Program-made: the position numbers and the translations under genes | Part shown: one piece after another, positions 22,838 through 30,439 of the stretch | Numbering within the stretch: position 1 is the stretch's first letter | Layout: every line of letters begins with the position of its first letter | Origin: a virus | Strand: one strand, 5' to 3' | Virus record (IMG/VR): IMGVR_UViG_3300048916_000014 | Coordinates: 1-40,062 of that record | Length of the DNA stretch: 40,062 bases | The notes under the pieces: generated by a model | What the model saw: only the letters and a program-made list of their open reading frames with translations | Database searches by the model: none | Told to the model about the DNA's origin: nothing

Positions 22838-25303
22838 ATGGCCAACCAGACCCAGCGGCTTGAACTCGCCACGGTTAACGCAGAACTCGGCAGCCACATT
22901 CTTTTCCGGTTCGCCAATGACGCCGTTGGCGCCGCCCTGATTCCGACCGACTCGGGCGACATCAAGAACCTGAAGCAGGTCGTCGTCGACATCCAGGCAG
23001 ACGGTGCGGAAAAGATCAGCTTCGCCACCACGATCTATCCGACCACGGCGGCGGGCATTGCGGCGACCACGGATGGTGCGATCTTTCTGGTGAAGTCGTC
23101 CGATCCAGACGAGATCTATGCCGTCTACAGCAATACGGCTGGCGTGGCGGTGGACACCGGGAAGCGGGCGCTGTCAGCGACAGCCATTCAGGCGGCAATG
23201 GATGCGGCGAATGCGTCGGCTGATGCCGCCGAGTCCTCTGCCGATGACGCCGCCCTGCGTGTCGCGCCGTTCCTTGGAACCTTCGCTACTGCTCCTACTC
23301 TACGCAATGATGGCTCTGCACTGCAGATCGGAGACCGCTACTTCAATAGTGGCGACGACACTGAATACCTCTACAGGTCGGCAGGCTGGGAGCCGAGCAA
23401 TGTCGACTGGGATGATCTAGCGACCGCCACTGGGCTCGTTTCCGTGTCGGCCATGCGCGCCATCAGCACCATTTTTTTCACTCGCGCCGAGACGCTGGGG
23501 TATACCAGCGCCGGGGACGGCGGCCACGGAAAGTATTATTTTATTCTTGATGCAACCCCGCCAACCGATAACGGCCTTACAGTCATCCACTCTGACGACG
23601 GTCGCGGCTATTGGGTGCTAATCCATAGCGGAACAATCGACGTTAAGCAGGCTGGCGCACGGGCAGGGATTGATTGCTCGACGGCTTTTTCCAAGGTTGC
23701 CGCCGCTGTTGTTGCGAGCAACGGCGCGATTGCGCGTGTAGTGTTCTCAGCTGTGAGCGGCGGACAATACACCGTCGGCAGCCAGGTGCTGCTCAACTGC
23801 AGCCAGGTGACTTACGAGTTCCATGCAGATGTGGTCAATACATCCACTGCATACACCACACCGCTGGTCTTTGCGCACGACATCAATGCTCAGCCGCTGG
23901 CGGCGCTGTCCAACGTAACCATTGTCGGTAACGGTTATAAATGGGACGGAAACGGCGCGGCTATTCTGGCGGTAATGGGGCTAGGGGCGGGGGTTCTGCC
24001 ATCTACCTTTCCGGCACCGATGTTTAACTACATCGACAACCTCAAGATTCATGAGGTCGACTTTGCTAACGGCGTGTATGACAGCCTCAATCTAAGGCAA
24101 TGCCGTAACCACAAGATCAGCAAGTGCATTTTTCGTGATGCTACGCAGTACCTGGCCAACGGCCTGAACATCACCACTAACTGGGCGACGTATATTCGTG
24201 GAGATTACCGCACCTACAGTCACGGAGTGGTTGAAGATTGCGTGGCTTACAATAACTCATCGATGGGGATGACCTATTACCACTGTAGCGGTGGTACATT
24301 CAGAGGGTGTATTGCGCATAATAATGGCCTTAACAATGGGTCCGGCGGGTCAGGAAGCGGCTTCAGCTACGAGTCACCATCGGGCTCGGTATCGATAAAA
24401 TATGCAGATGGCCGATTTGAAAACTGCCACGCTAACAATAACGGAATCAATGGATACTACATCAACACGCCGGGGGTGACAGTCGATGCAGACTGCACTT
24501 CGATGGGTAACGGCGTACTAGGCCTAACCAACGATGTCAGCGGCTTGCAGATGTGCGGGGTAGTGGTTTCTGGCGCCGATCAGGTCACCGTACTCGGAAT
24601 CCATACGCTCAACGCGCGTCATGGGGTTTCCTTCCTCGGCGCGACCGGCTTGCTCCCAACCTGGAACTGCGGCGGCGAGTACAGCGACAATGCCGGCTGC
24701 GGTATCGCGATCCAGAGCATTCATCGCGGCGGCATAAACCCAGGGACCAAGCTTTTCAGGAACGGTCGAACCCTTATTGGTGGGCAGAACCTACCAGCGC
24801 TCAGCGTGTCGAACTCGGCCTACAACAACATGGGCGGCTCATTCACGGCGGTTGGCCTGGAGTTTGACAGCAACGGCGCCCGAGATATCAACGTCGCGAA
24901 CGTGCGCACGGTTGAGGTCGGCAACTGCAAATCTTTCAACACCAATGATGTGCGCGGTTCTACTGGCGGCACAGGGTACAACTTCGGCGCGATCACAGCG
25001 CTGTTATTGCACGATAACTTCCTGGATGTATCCGGCAATGGATGGACTACGAACGGCTATATCGTCAACAATGACGTTTCCGTTTGCTACCAGAAGAGTA
25101 ACAAGTCCAATCAGGCGTCCGGAACGGTCATGACCAATAATGCCAGCACTAAGTTCGGCATTTCTAACGCCGCACGAATGACGACAAGCACTCATACAAC
25201 CCTTACATCCCTTCCCGCAACCTCTTCAGCAACTCTCGCTAACGTTGCAGATTCCTTGGCTACGCTGATTGAATCACTGAAGGATGGCGTTATGCAGGGT
25301 TGA
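22838..25303 (+). CDS. tailspike with beta-helix, possible depolymerase
   Basis: An 821-residue receptor-binding protein. Residues 1-120 are a virion adaptor; about 120-200 is a helical Ala-rich linker then a fibre domain (IGDRYFNSGDD); from about 265 (DVKQAGARAGIDCSTAF) a right-handed beta-helix of the pectate-lyase superfamily runs with many Asn/Gly/Cys turns, ending in a serine/threonine-rich tail. Such spikes often degrade capsule, O-antigen or exopolysaccharide. Catalytic residues cannot be named by eye. The beta-helix part looks more AT-rich than flanking structural genes, consistent with exchange of host-range modules. Confidence 0.88.
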   Translation: MANQTQRLELATVNAELGSHILFRFANDAVGAALIPTDSGDIKNLKQVVVDIQADGAEKISFATTIYPTTAAGIAATTDGAIFLVKSSDPDEIYAVYSNTAGVAVDTGKRALSATAIQAAMDAANASADAAESSADDAALRVAPFLGTFATAPTLRNDGSALQIGDRYFNSGDDTEYLYRSAGWEPSNVDWDDLATATGLVSVSAMRAISTIFFTRAETLGYTSAGDGGHGKYYFILDATPPTDNGLTVIHSDDGRGYWVLIHSGTIDVKQAGARAGIDCSTAFSKVAAAVVASNGAIARVVFSAVSGGQYTVGSQVLLNCSQVTYEFHADVVNTSTAYTTPLVFAHDINAQPLAALSNVTIVGNGYKWDGNGAAILAVMGLGAGVLPSTFPAPMFNYIDNLKIHEVDFANGVYDSLNLRQCRNHKISKCIFRDATQYLANGLNITTNWATYIRGDYRTYSHGVVEDCVAYNNSSMGMTYYHCSGGTFRGCIAHNNGLNNGSGGSGSGFSYESPSGSVSIKYADGRFENCHANNNGINGYYINTPGVTVDADCTSMGNGVLGLTNDVSGLQMCGVVVSGADQVTVLGIHTLNARHGVSFLGATGLLPTWNCGGEYSDNAGCGIAIQSIHRGGINPGTKLFRNGRTLIGGQNLPALSVSNSAYNNMGGSFTAVGLEFDSNGARDINVANVRTVEVGNCKSFNTNDVRGSTGGTGYNFGAITALLLHDNFLDVSGNGWTTNGYIVNNDVSVCYQKSNKSNQASGTVMTNNASTKFGISNAARMTTSTHTTLTSLPATSSATLANVADSLATLIESLKDGVMQG

Positions 25304-25323
25304 CGCATCATCAACAAAATATC

Positions 25324-25350
25324 GCCCGCCCCAGTGCGGGCCATCTTTCC
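25324..25350 (+). terminator. hairpin between tailspike and endolysin
   Basis: GCCCGC (25324-25329) pairs with GCGGGC (25336-25341) around a six-base loop, followed by CATCTTTCC. The T-tract is poor, so at most partial termination is expected. It may tune endolysin level relative to the tailspike. Confidence 0.5.
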
Positions 25351-25364
25351 ACCGGGAGAACCCT

Positions 25365-25976
25365 ATGCCCATCACCCCGCAGCAACTGCTGCAGATCCTC
25401 CCGAGCGCCGGCCCAGTTGCCGGCGTTTTTGCGACTGCGCTGAATGAGGCGATGGCGCGCTTCAAGATTGATACGCCATTGCGTGTGGCAGCGTTCATCG
25501 CCCAAGTCGGCCATGAGTCCGGCCAGTTGCGCACGCTGGTCGAAAACCTGAACTACAGCGCTGAGGCCTTGCTCCGCACCTGGCCGAAGCGCTTCACTCC
25601 GCAGACGGCTTCCGCAGTCGCGCGCAAGCCTGAGCAGATCGCCAACATTGTCTATGCCTCGCGCATGGGTAACGGGCCTGCGGTTACTGGTGACGGCTGG
25701 AAGTATCGTGGGCGTGGACTGATCCAGGTCACTGGCTGGGTGAATTATCAGGCCTGTGGTCAGGCCCTGAGCCTCGACCTGCTGACCAGGCCTGAACTGC
25801 TGGAGCAGCCCGTCTATGCCGCCCTGTCCGCTGCATGGTTCTGGTCGAGCAATGGCCTAAATGAACTTGCGGATGCTGAGCGGTTTTCAGCAATTACTCA
25901 GCGCATCAATGGCGGCCAAAACGGCGCAGCTGATCGACTGGAGATCTATCAGCGCGCCCTGAAGGTGCTGGCATAG
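25365..25976 (+). CDS. endolysin, GH19 chitinase-like lysozyme
   Basis: A 203-residue muralytic enzyme of the GH19 family. VAAFIAQVGHESGQ places the catalytic Glu at residue 51, with a second candidate Glu60; the core YRGRGLIQVTGWVNY and SAAWFWSSNGLNELAD are typical of phage members. It cleaves peptidoglycan glycan strands. No signal peptide or anchor is visible, so it needs the holin (2648) for release. ATG 25365 has GGGAGAA upstream. It ends the late operon, two bases from the convergent stop of the first leftward gene. Confidence 0.92.
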   Translation: MPITPQQLLQILPSAGPVAGVFATALNEAMARFKIDTPLRVAAFIAQVGHESGQLRTLVENLNYSAEALLRTWPKRFTPQTASAVARKPEQIANIVYASRMGNGPAVTGDGWKYRGRGLIQVTGWVNYQACGQALSLDLLTRPELLEQPVYAALSAAWFWSSNGLNELADAERFSAITQRINGGQNGAADRLEIYQRALKVLA

Positions 25977-25978
25977 GG

Positions 25979-26371
25979 TTATTGATTCAGCTCCTTGACC
26001 TTGTCGATGGCATTATTCCATCCTTCTGCGTAGGCAACTTCATCAATGTTCGTGTTGTATAACTCAGTTTCCGGAACATGCTCGCGCTCTGGCAGCACCA
26101 CCGATACCGGCGCTGGCGGTGAGGTGTACGAAAGAGATTTCAATTCATACCCTGAGCCTTCGCCGGCCCATGATGGCTTCCCGTAAAACAGTCCGGGCTT
26201 GACGCCATTACCCGAAACTTCCCAAGCTACCACTTGGCGCTCGACGACCTTCCCCGCTTCCTGAGCTAGAGCGGCGCGGAGATCAGCATAAAGCTGCGAA
26301 GGCTGCGGTTCATCGTTGGCCTTGATGCAACGCTCCAGAAGCTCCCGCTTCACCAGCAAATATTCGCTCAT
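25979..26371 (-). CDS. Ea22-like hypothetical protein
   Basis: A 130-residue protein, the last gene of the leftward transcript. It has a polar N-terminus (LLVKRELLERCIKAN), a Pro/Ser/Tyr-rich middle and a YAEGWNNAIDKVKEL tail that is common in phage Ead/Ea22-type accessory proteins. Role unknown. Start overlaps the MazG-like stop (ATGA). Stop lies two bases from the endolysin stop on the other strand. Confidence 0.75.
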   Translation of the reverse strand: MSEYLLVKRELLERCIKANDEPQPSQLYADLRAALAQEAGKVVERQVVAWEVSGNGVKPGLFYGKPSWAGEGSGYELKSLSYTSPPAPVSVVLPEREHVPETELYNTNIDEVAYAEGWNNAIDKVKELNQ

Positions 26372-26931
26372 TTCCTCGATACTCCTTCGTCTAGGCGCAG
26401 CTCGCTACCGACGCGAATTGAGACTTCGTTGAATTTTGCTGCGACTGCCAAGCCAAGATCGATACCGAATCGAGCGGCTAGAAGGTCGGCATATGTGACG
26501 ACGTCGGCCAGCTCTTTTGCCAAGGCCGCTACACGCTCATCAGTGAGGCCGTCGCGGTCGATCTTTTTCACGACGTTGCAAGCTTCGCCACACTCGCCTG
26601 CCATGGCGTTACCCCACCATGGCCCATCCTTGGATTCGAGCGGGAAGAAAGCGCCGTTGCAGCGCTCAATGTTTTTTGCTCGTAGTTCTTTGAAAGAAAG
26701 CTGCGAGCGCTTCGGACCATAGCGCATGTCTTGCTGCCGTTGCTGGTCTTGCCAGATGGCCAGGTCTTCACAGTCCGGAACATAAAACGGCTCGCAGATT
26801 AACGTACTGCCGCCCATACACTGATCGCCGTACCAGCCGCCCGCGTGACGCCCGGTAAGCTTCGCAAGTGCTGTAGAGCCGCCACCGTAACGGACGATAT
26901 CACCTACTTTAGGATCGCTGAGGGTTCTCAT
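26368..26931 (-). CDS. MazG-like nucleotide pyrophosphohydrolase
   Basis: A 187-residue protein. Residues about 80-187 contain an ECGEACNVVKK...KELADVVTYADLLA pattern, with Glu113, Glu116, Glu140 and Asp143 fitting the ExxE...ExxD metal site of the all-alpha NTP pyrophosphatase (MazG) fold. Such phage enzymes hydrolyse dNTPs or lower (p)ppGpp-type alarmones. The N-terminal 75 residues are a separate beta-rich segment (VGDIVRYGGGSTA). ATG 26931 has GAGG upstream and overlaps the previous stop. Confidence 0.85.
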   Translation of the reverse strand: MRTLSDPKVGDIVRYGGGSTALAKLTGRHAGGWYGDQCMGGSTLICEPFYVPDCEDLAIWQDQQRQQDMRYGPKRSQLSFKELRAKNIERCNGAFFPLESKDGPWWGNAMAGECGEACNVVKKIDRDGLTDERVAALAKELADVVTYADLLAARFGIDLGLAVAAKFNEVSIRVGSELRLDEGVSRK

Positions 26932-27443
26932 GACTTGGCCTCTTCGGGTTTGTTGTGTGGGCATTCAGCGCAGTGACCGCCAAGGCCGCATATTCCGCCG
27001 TCTGACTTGCAGGCTTCGGGTTTGTTGAGGGCGGCGTTTATTTTCTTGCCGTGATCGCAGGCCGCATAAGCGCTCTTGCGCATCGGCTCTGATGTAAGCT
27101 GATCCTCTCGGCTCAAGGTCAGGATAATTCCAGTAAGCACGCTATAGTGACCGCATGTCTCGCGCAGCAGATTGACCAGCACCGCATTCCGCCGCTCGGC
27201 GTCCGCAAGGCGCTGCTGAAGGTCGTCGCCGTGATCAATCATGCGATCTAAGTGGCGACGGTCAATTGCGCAAGAATCCTGAAGGCCGGCCAGCTCTTCC
27301 CGCAAAGCAGCGAGCTGGTCTGTGAGCCGCTTATCTCGGTTCGCAGCATCCGCCGCAAGAACCCAAGATCCATTCGGGTCTACGGAAAGATTTCCGGAGA
27401 AGTCGCGGCTGTATCTGGTTATTAATTTCTGAACTTCACTCAT
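26928..27443 (-). CDS. Ead/Ea22-like coiled-coil protein
   Basis: A 171-residue protein starting MSEVQKLITRYS, with a coiled coil over about residues 35-90 (LTDQLAALREELAGLQD; DDLQQRLADAERR) and a cysteine-rich C-terminus (CGLGGHCAECPHN) that could bind zinc. The N-terminus resembles that of the gene at 33137 (MSDVQKFFSDD). Both fit the Ead/Ea22 class of early phage proteins, function unknown. GAGGGAG precedes the ATG. Confidence 0.78.
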   Translation of the reverse strand: MSEVQKLITRYSRDFSGNLSVDPNGSWVLAADAANRDKRLTDQLAALREELAGLQDSCAIDRRHLDRMIDHGDDLQQRLADAERRNAVLVNLLRETCGHYSVLTGIILTLSREDQLTSEPMRKSAYAACDHGKKINAALNKPEACKSDGGICGLGGHCAECPHNKPEEAKS

Positions 27444-27494
27444 TCCAAAATCTCCCTCATTCGATAATCGACCCGGTGCCGGAGTGGCTGTGGG

Positions 27495-27656
27495 TCACAC
27501 CTGAGCAGCCATCTTTACCCGCTGCGCCTTGTCCCAGCCCATCTGCCAGCGCTCCCGCGAAAACGGCGCTGCATCCTTGTCAAACGGATTCTGCTTGGCG
27601 GACAATCCCTTCAGAAATGCCGCATACCCTTGCTCGAACGCCATCAGCTTTTGCAT
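27495..27656 (-). CDS. RMF/CrpP-like mini-protein
   Basis: A 53-residue protein behind a near-perfect ribosome binding site (GGAGGTGACC). Its pattern FEQGYAAFLKG...NPF...RERWQMGWDKA follows ribosome modulation factor: Gly10-Tyr11, Gly17, Asn23-Pro24-Phe25 and Trp37 then Gly40-Trp41. RMF drives ribosomes into inactive dimers; phage and plasmid CrpP-like relatives are also known. It could tune translation during infection, but small size and only partial motif match keep this tentative. Confidence 0.65.
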   Translation of the reverse strand: MQKLMAFEQGYAAFLKGLSAKQNPFDKDAAPFSRERWQMGWDKAQRVKMAAQV

Positions 27657-27691
27657 GGTCACCTCCTGGTGATCGTTGTGGGATTGATCGC

Positions 27692-28297
27692 TTATTGGCA
27701 CGGCTCCCAGCCAGGAACGCTAAGTCGAACCAAAGTTCTGGCTGTATCCATAGGCACTGGCAGTGATTCGTGAATCATCGTCACGTTGCCGGCATAGGCC
27801 ACTCCAGCGAGCAGGCGAACCTCGGAGAGCTGCGACAAATCCATCATCGAGCAGTCTCCACCCTCTCCTGGCATTTCATAGAACTCGCCGATCAATGCGC
27901 GGGATGCGCTGACATCTGAAGCAAGAATCAAGGCTTCCGGCGCAGAAAAGTCGCACTGCGACCAGCCTGGGCTTGGATTCTGCCATTTTCCAGCATGGCC
28001 TCCACCTCCACCATGTCGGCCTTTAGCAGCGATCCAATACCCGTCAATATGGGCGCCGGGGCGCCGGTGCGAAGCATTCGCCCTAACTACGCCTTGATCC
28101 ACCATTAGATAGATTGGGCCATCAGTATCCACGCCGACAAGCATCTGGTTGACAGTTTCCTGCCAGCGAGACAAGTCCGACGGCAGGCCTGTTTCAAGCC
28201 GGAATTCGCGCATGTAGATGCGCTCCGCCAGGAACGACGGAAACTCAACCTTGCCAATTTCAGTAACGCGACTGACATTCTTGTTTGTGTAAGTCAT
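27692..28297 (-). CDS. possible 2OG-Fe(II) oxygenase-like protein
   Basis: A 201-residue protein of unassigned family. It has His83-x-Asp85 (GAHIDGYW), a Gly-rich loop (95-103), His176 (MIHESLPV) and Arg187 or Arg191 (ARTLVRLSVP). That order and the His-to-Arg spacing match the HxD...H...R iron and 2-oxoglutarate site of the double-stranded beta-helix oxygenases. If correct it might hydroxylate a nucleobase or protein. No experimental family is recognised, so this is a motif-based proposal. It overlaps the serine recombinase stop by ATGA. Confidence 0.6.
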   Translation of the reverse strand: MTYTNKNVSRVTEIGKVEFPSFLAERIYMREFRLETGLPSDLSRWQETVNQMLVGVDTDGPIYLMVDQGVVRANASHRRPGAHIDGYWIAAKGRHGGGGGHAGKWQNPSPGWSQCDFSAPEALILASDVSASRALIGEFYEMPGEGGDCSMMDLSQLSEVRLLAGVAYAGNVTMIHESLPVPMDTARTLVRLSVPGWEPCQ

Positions 28298-28914
28298 TTC
28301 GGATCCTCGTCAATTTGTTTATCGCGAATCTTGGCTACTGTGGTCGGGCTGCACTCGGCCAATTCGGCCACCCGCTTCACCGATAGCGTCTTGTCGGTCA
28401 TCAGCGCCTTCACCCGTGCGTGCAGCAGCACGTCAACCGGCCTGCCCTTGTACTTCCCGGCCTTCTTGCTTTCTGCGATCCCTTGAGCCTGTCGGGTAGC
28501 TCGCGTCTCCCAGTCATCACGCGCCATCTGCATGGCAACCTTGAGCAGCATGTCCTGCACTGCATCGAGGATGATCCGGGCCATTCCGCCGGCCTGAATG
28601 TCGGACAGGTCGACAATCCCCGGCACCACTAGCTTCGCCCCCTTCCCTTTGATCGCCGCAATGATCGCTTCTGCCTCTGGCAATGGCGCCCGCGTGATGC
28701 GATCCATCTTCTCTGCGATCACCACGTCACCCGGCTGCAAATCGGCAATCATCCGATTCAGTGCAGGCCGGTCAGCGCTGGTGCCGCTCATCTTGTCCTC
28801 GTAAATCCCCGCAATGTAATAGCCTTCATCCATCGCCTTTCCTACCAATGCCCGCTGCCGCTCAAGATCCTGTTCGGCTGTGCTGACGCGCAGGTACACC
28901 CTGGCATTCTTCAT
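28294..28914 (-). CDS. small serine recombinase (resolvase/invertase)
   Basis: A 206-residue serine recombinase. YLRVSTAEQDLERQR supplies Arg9 and nucleophile Ser11; GTSADRPALNRM and EKMDRITR (about 44-55 and 68-75) complete the catalytic set, followed by the long E helix and a C-terminal helix-turn-helix (LSVKRVAELAECSPTTVAKI). Its size is that of resolvases and DNA invertases, not large serine integrases. In a phage it could invert a fibre segment, resolve multimers, or be a captured mobile-element gene. An AT-rich intergenic region with a promoter and hairpin lies upstream and is a candidate recombination site. Confidence 0.9.
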   Translation of the reverse strand: MKNARVYLRVSTAEQDLERQRALVGKAMDEGYYIAGIYEDKMSGTSADRPALNRMIADLQPGDVVIAEKMDRITRAPLPEAEAIIAAIKGKGAKLVVPGIVDLSDIQAGGMARIILDAVQDMLLKVAMQMARDDWETRATRQAQGIAESKKAGKYKGRPVDVLLHARVKALMTDKTLSVKRVAELAECSPTTVAKIRDKQIDEDPK

Positions 28915-28943
28915 AACCTGCTCACTCGTTGTTTTGAGTAGCC

Positions 28944-28973
28944 AGTAAATCAGAACACATTTAGGATCGTCAA
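28944..28973 (-). promoter_or_regulatory. candidate promoter for serine recombinase
   Basis: On the minus strand TTGACG (28973-28968) and TTTACT (28949-28944) are 18 bases apart. The -35 matches well, the -10 in four of six positions. The start codon lies 30 bases downstream. The region is AT-rich and contains CAATATAAATATTTG, a near-palindrome that could be a recombinase binding site. Confidence 0.45.
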
Positions 28974-29011
28974 TATAAATATTTGCCTATTGGAAACATT
29001 GGGCCGGGAAT

Positions 29012-29027
29012 CGCCTCGGCTGAGGCG
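29012..29027. repeat. perfect 6-bp stem hairpin upstream of recombinase
   Basis: CGCCTC and GAGGCG flank the four-base loop GGCT. It lies between the stop of the 62-residue gene and the recombinase promoter. There is no T-tract, so it may be a weak terminator, operator or part of a recombination site. Confidence 0.45.
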
Positions 29028-29046
29028 TACCCAAAGTGAGAGGGGC

Positions 29047-29235
29047 CTACAGCAACCCCGCAAAGTCTTCCAGTAGGCCATCGCGATCTTCCCGCAACCC
29101 ATCCCGCTCCTTGCTCAGCGCCTCAAACTTGCGATGCACATAGCGCGCTGTCGTCTCACCCGGCAGCATGTCAGCAGGGATAGCGGCGCCTCTCAGCACG
29201 GCTTCCCATTCGTGGACGGTCAGTTGTTCGGTCAT
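29047..29235 (-). CDS. small hypothetical protein with coiled-coil tail
   Basis: A 62-residue protein. The N-terminus is polar (TEQLTVHEWEAVL); the last 25 residues form a short heptad region with an internal repeat (ERDGLREDRDGLLEDFAGLL). GGAG precedes the ATG. It is the last gene of the block that includes the DpdA-like gene. Function unknown. Confidence 0.7.
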   Translation of the reverse strand: MTEQLTVHEWEAVLRGAAIPADMLPGETTARYVHRKFEALSKERDGLREDRDGLLEDFAGLL

Positions 29236-29264
29236 GGTGATGCTCCGTGCTTTGGCGGTTGTGG

Positions 29265-29990
29265 TTAGATGGCCATTTCGGCCTGTGTTTCTCGCAGCCA
29301 GATGGGAGAGCTGTTGTGTGATTCGATCCTATCTGCGATCACATTGGCACGCTGGCCTGCCGTTGGCGGAACGTACATCCCGTAGCGCTTGATGCTGCCT
29401 CCGTTGACCGTTGCATTTGTAGAGTCAGCCGAAGTCAGCGGCAGGTGCTGGAAGATCTCCGGGTTAAGCATGCGCAAACCATGCAGTCGACAGATCGGCC
29501 GTCCGTGCTCATCGCAGATTTCATTCATCGCCGCGCCTATGCGCTTCCACCATGGCTTTGTGCCTGGCGATGACCACTGGCCCGAACTACCGATTGCAAC
29601 TGTCGGCCATTCAGTGGCCAGACGCTGAAGACGCTCAAGCGATTCGTGCAAATGCCAGACCGGAACGCCGCGAAACTCCTTTGGCCACTCTGCCAACAGC
29701 GCGTCATTCGCCGCCTCGTTACCGTCGATCACGTCAGGGATAAGTGCCCAATCGAAGCCTGGATGCCTATGCCACTGTTCAACCCAGCGGGTATACCCGT
29801 CGACGTCCATTGGCACGCCCTTCGTCCAGGCCGAGAACGCACCGTTATCAAAAACAAATGACTGGCAGGCCTCGGCAACGATGCCCATGTCATCCTGGCG
29901 TGGGAACGGCACTAATGCATGGCGCCCCATGAGAAAGCTGGCCTTGCAGTTGAGCGTCCCACCGACTGGCGTACCGTGGTAATGGATCAT
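29265..29990 (-). CDS. TGT/DpdA-like base-exchange enzyme
   Basis: A 241-residue protein resembling the phage DpdA branch of tRNA-guanine transglycosylases, which insert 7-deazaguanines into DNA. Visible motifs are FVFDNGAFS (Asp48, compare DSGGFQ in TGT), ALIPDVIDG (82-90), WHLHES (112-117), GSSGQW (134-139), LHGLRML (169-175) and TSADSTN (186-192, a candidate nucleophile Asp189). No precursor-synthesis genes (queC/D/E-like) are seen here, so the host would have to supply preQ0 or a related base. The likely role is masking phage DNA from restriction. The assignment is from motif memory, not a search. Confidence 0.62.
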   Translation of the reverse strand: MIHYHGTPVGGTLNCKASFLMGRHALVPFPRQDDMGIVAEACQSFVFDNGAFSAWTKGVPMDVDGYTRWVEQWHRHPGFDWALIPDVIDGNEAANDALLAEWPKEFRGVPVWHLHESLERLQRLATEWPTVAIGSSGQWSSPGTKPWWKRIGAAMNEICDEHGRPICRLHGLRMLNPEIFQHLPLTSADSTNATVNGGSIKRYGMYVPPTAGQRANVIADRIESHNSSPIWLRETQAEMAI

Positions 29991-30232
29991 GCCGCCAGCC
30001 TTACCGTTTCAATCTCTACACCTTGGTGCGTGGCCGTTATCGTTTGATCTCCGCCCAGCGCCTCGGCCAGTCGATCAGCGATCTGCTCGTGCCATCCTTT
30101 CTTGATCAGTGCAGTGGCCGCCTTGATGTGCTCGACATGAATCATCGCCAGCGCCCTGATCTCAAGTCGATAGATGATCGCTTCTCCGTCGGACGGGCAG
30201 ACAGCTGTAAAAGTGTGCCGGTAAGTATTCAT
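29987..30232 (-). CDS. hypothetical protein, 81 aa
   Basis: An 81-residue soluble protein: a beta strand pair (YRHTFTAVCPSDGEAIIYRLEI), then a helix (MIHVEHIKAATALIKKGWHEQIADRL) and a short strand tail (GVEIETVRLAA). Its start has AAGGAATTCCC upstream and its stop overlaps the DpdA-like start by ATGA, so the two are translated together. No family recognised. Confidence 0.72.
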   Translation of the reverse strand: MNTYRHTFTAVCPSDGEAIIYRLEIRALAMIHVEHIKAATALIKKGWHEQIADRLAEALGGDQTITATHQGVEIETVRLAA

Positions 30233-30271
30233 GGGAATTCCTTGCCCATAGCGGGCCGCTTGATTGATTGG

Positions 30272-30439
30272 TTATGCCGCAGGGGATCGCAGCCCATCCC
30301 GCTCAGCCCGCACAATCGCATGGCGAATTCCTCGGCCAAGGTAGCGCTCGATCAGGTGCCAGGTGACGCCATCGGTGTGCAGCTCGTAGGCGAGCACGAG
30401 GGTTTCGCGGGTATGCTTGAATTGGGCGCCGGGCTTCAT
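30272..30439 (-). CDS. small putative helix-turn-helix protein
   Basis: A 55-residue basic protein starting at ATG 30439, overlapping the upstream cupin gene stop (ATGA). The stretch TWHLIERYLGRGIRHAIVRAERDGL has the look of a compact helix-turn-helix, and the composition suits DNA binding. The ribosome binding site (GAGACG) is moderate. Could be a small regulator; no family match by eye. Confidence 0.6.
   Translation of the reverse strand: MKPGAQFKHTRETLVLAYELHTDGVTWHLIERYLGRGIRHAIVRAERDGLRSPAA

Noticed and set aside
28294-28914. Phage integrase
   Set aside because: At 206 residues it lacks the large C-terminal DNA-binding domains of serine integrases; resolvase/invertase is the better class.
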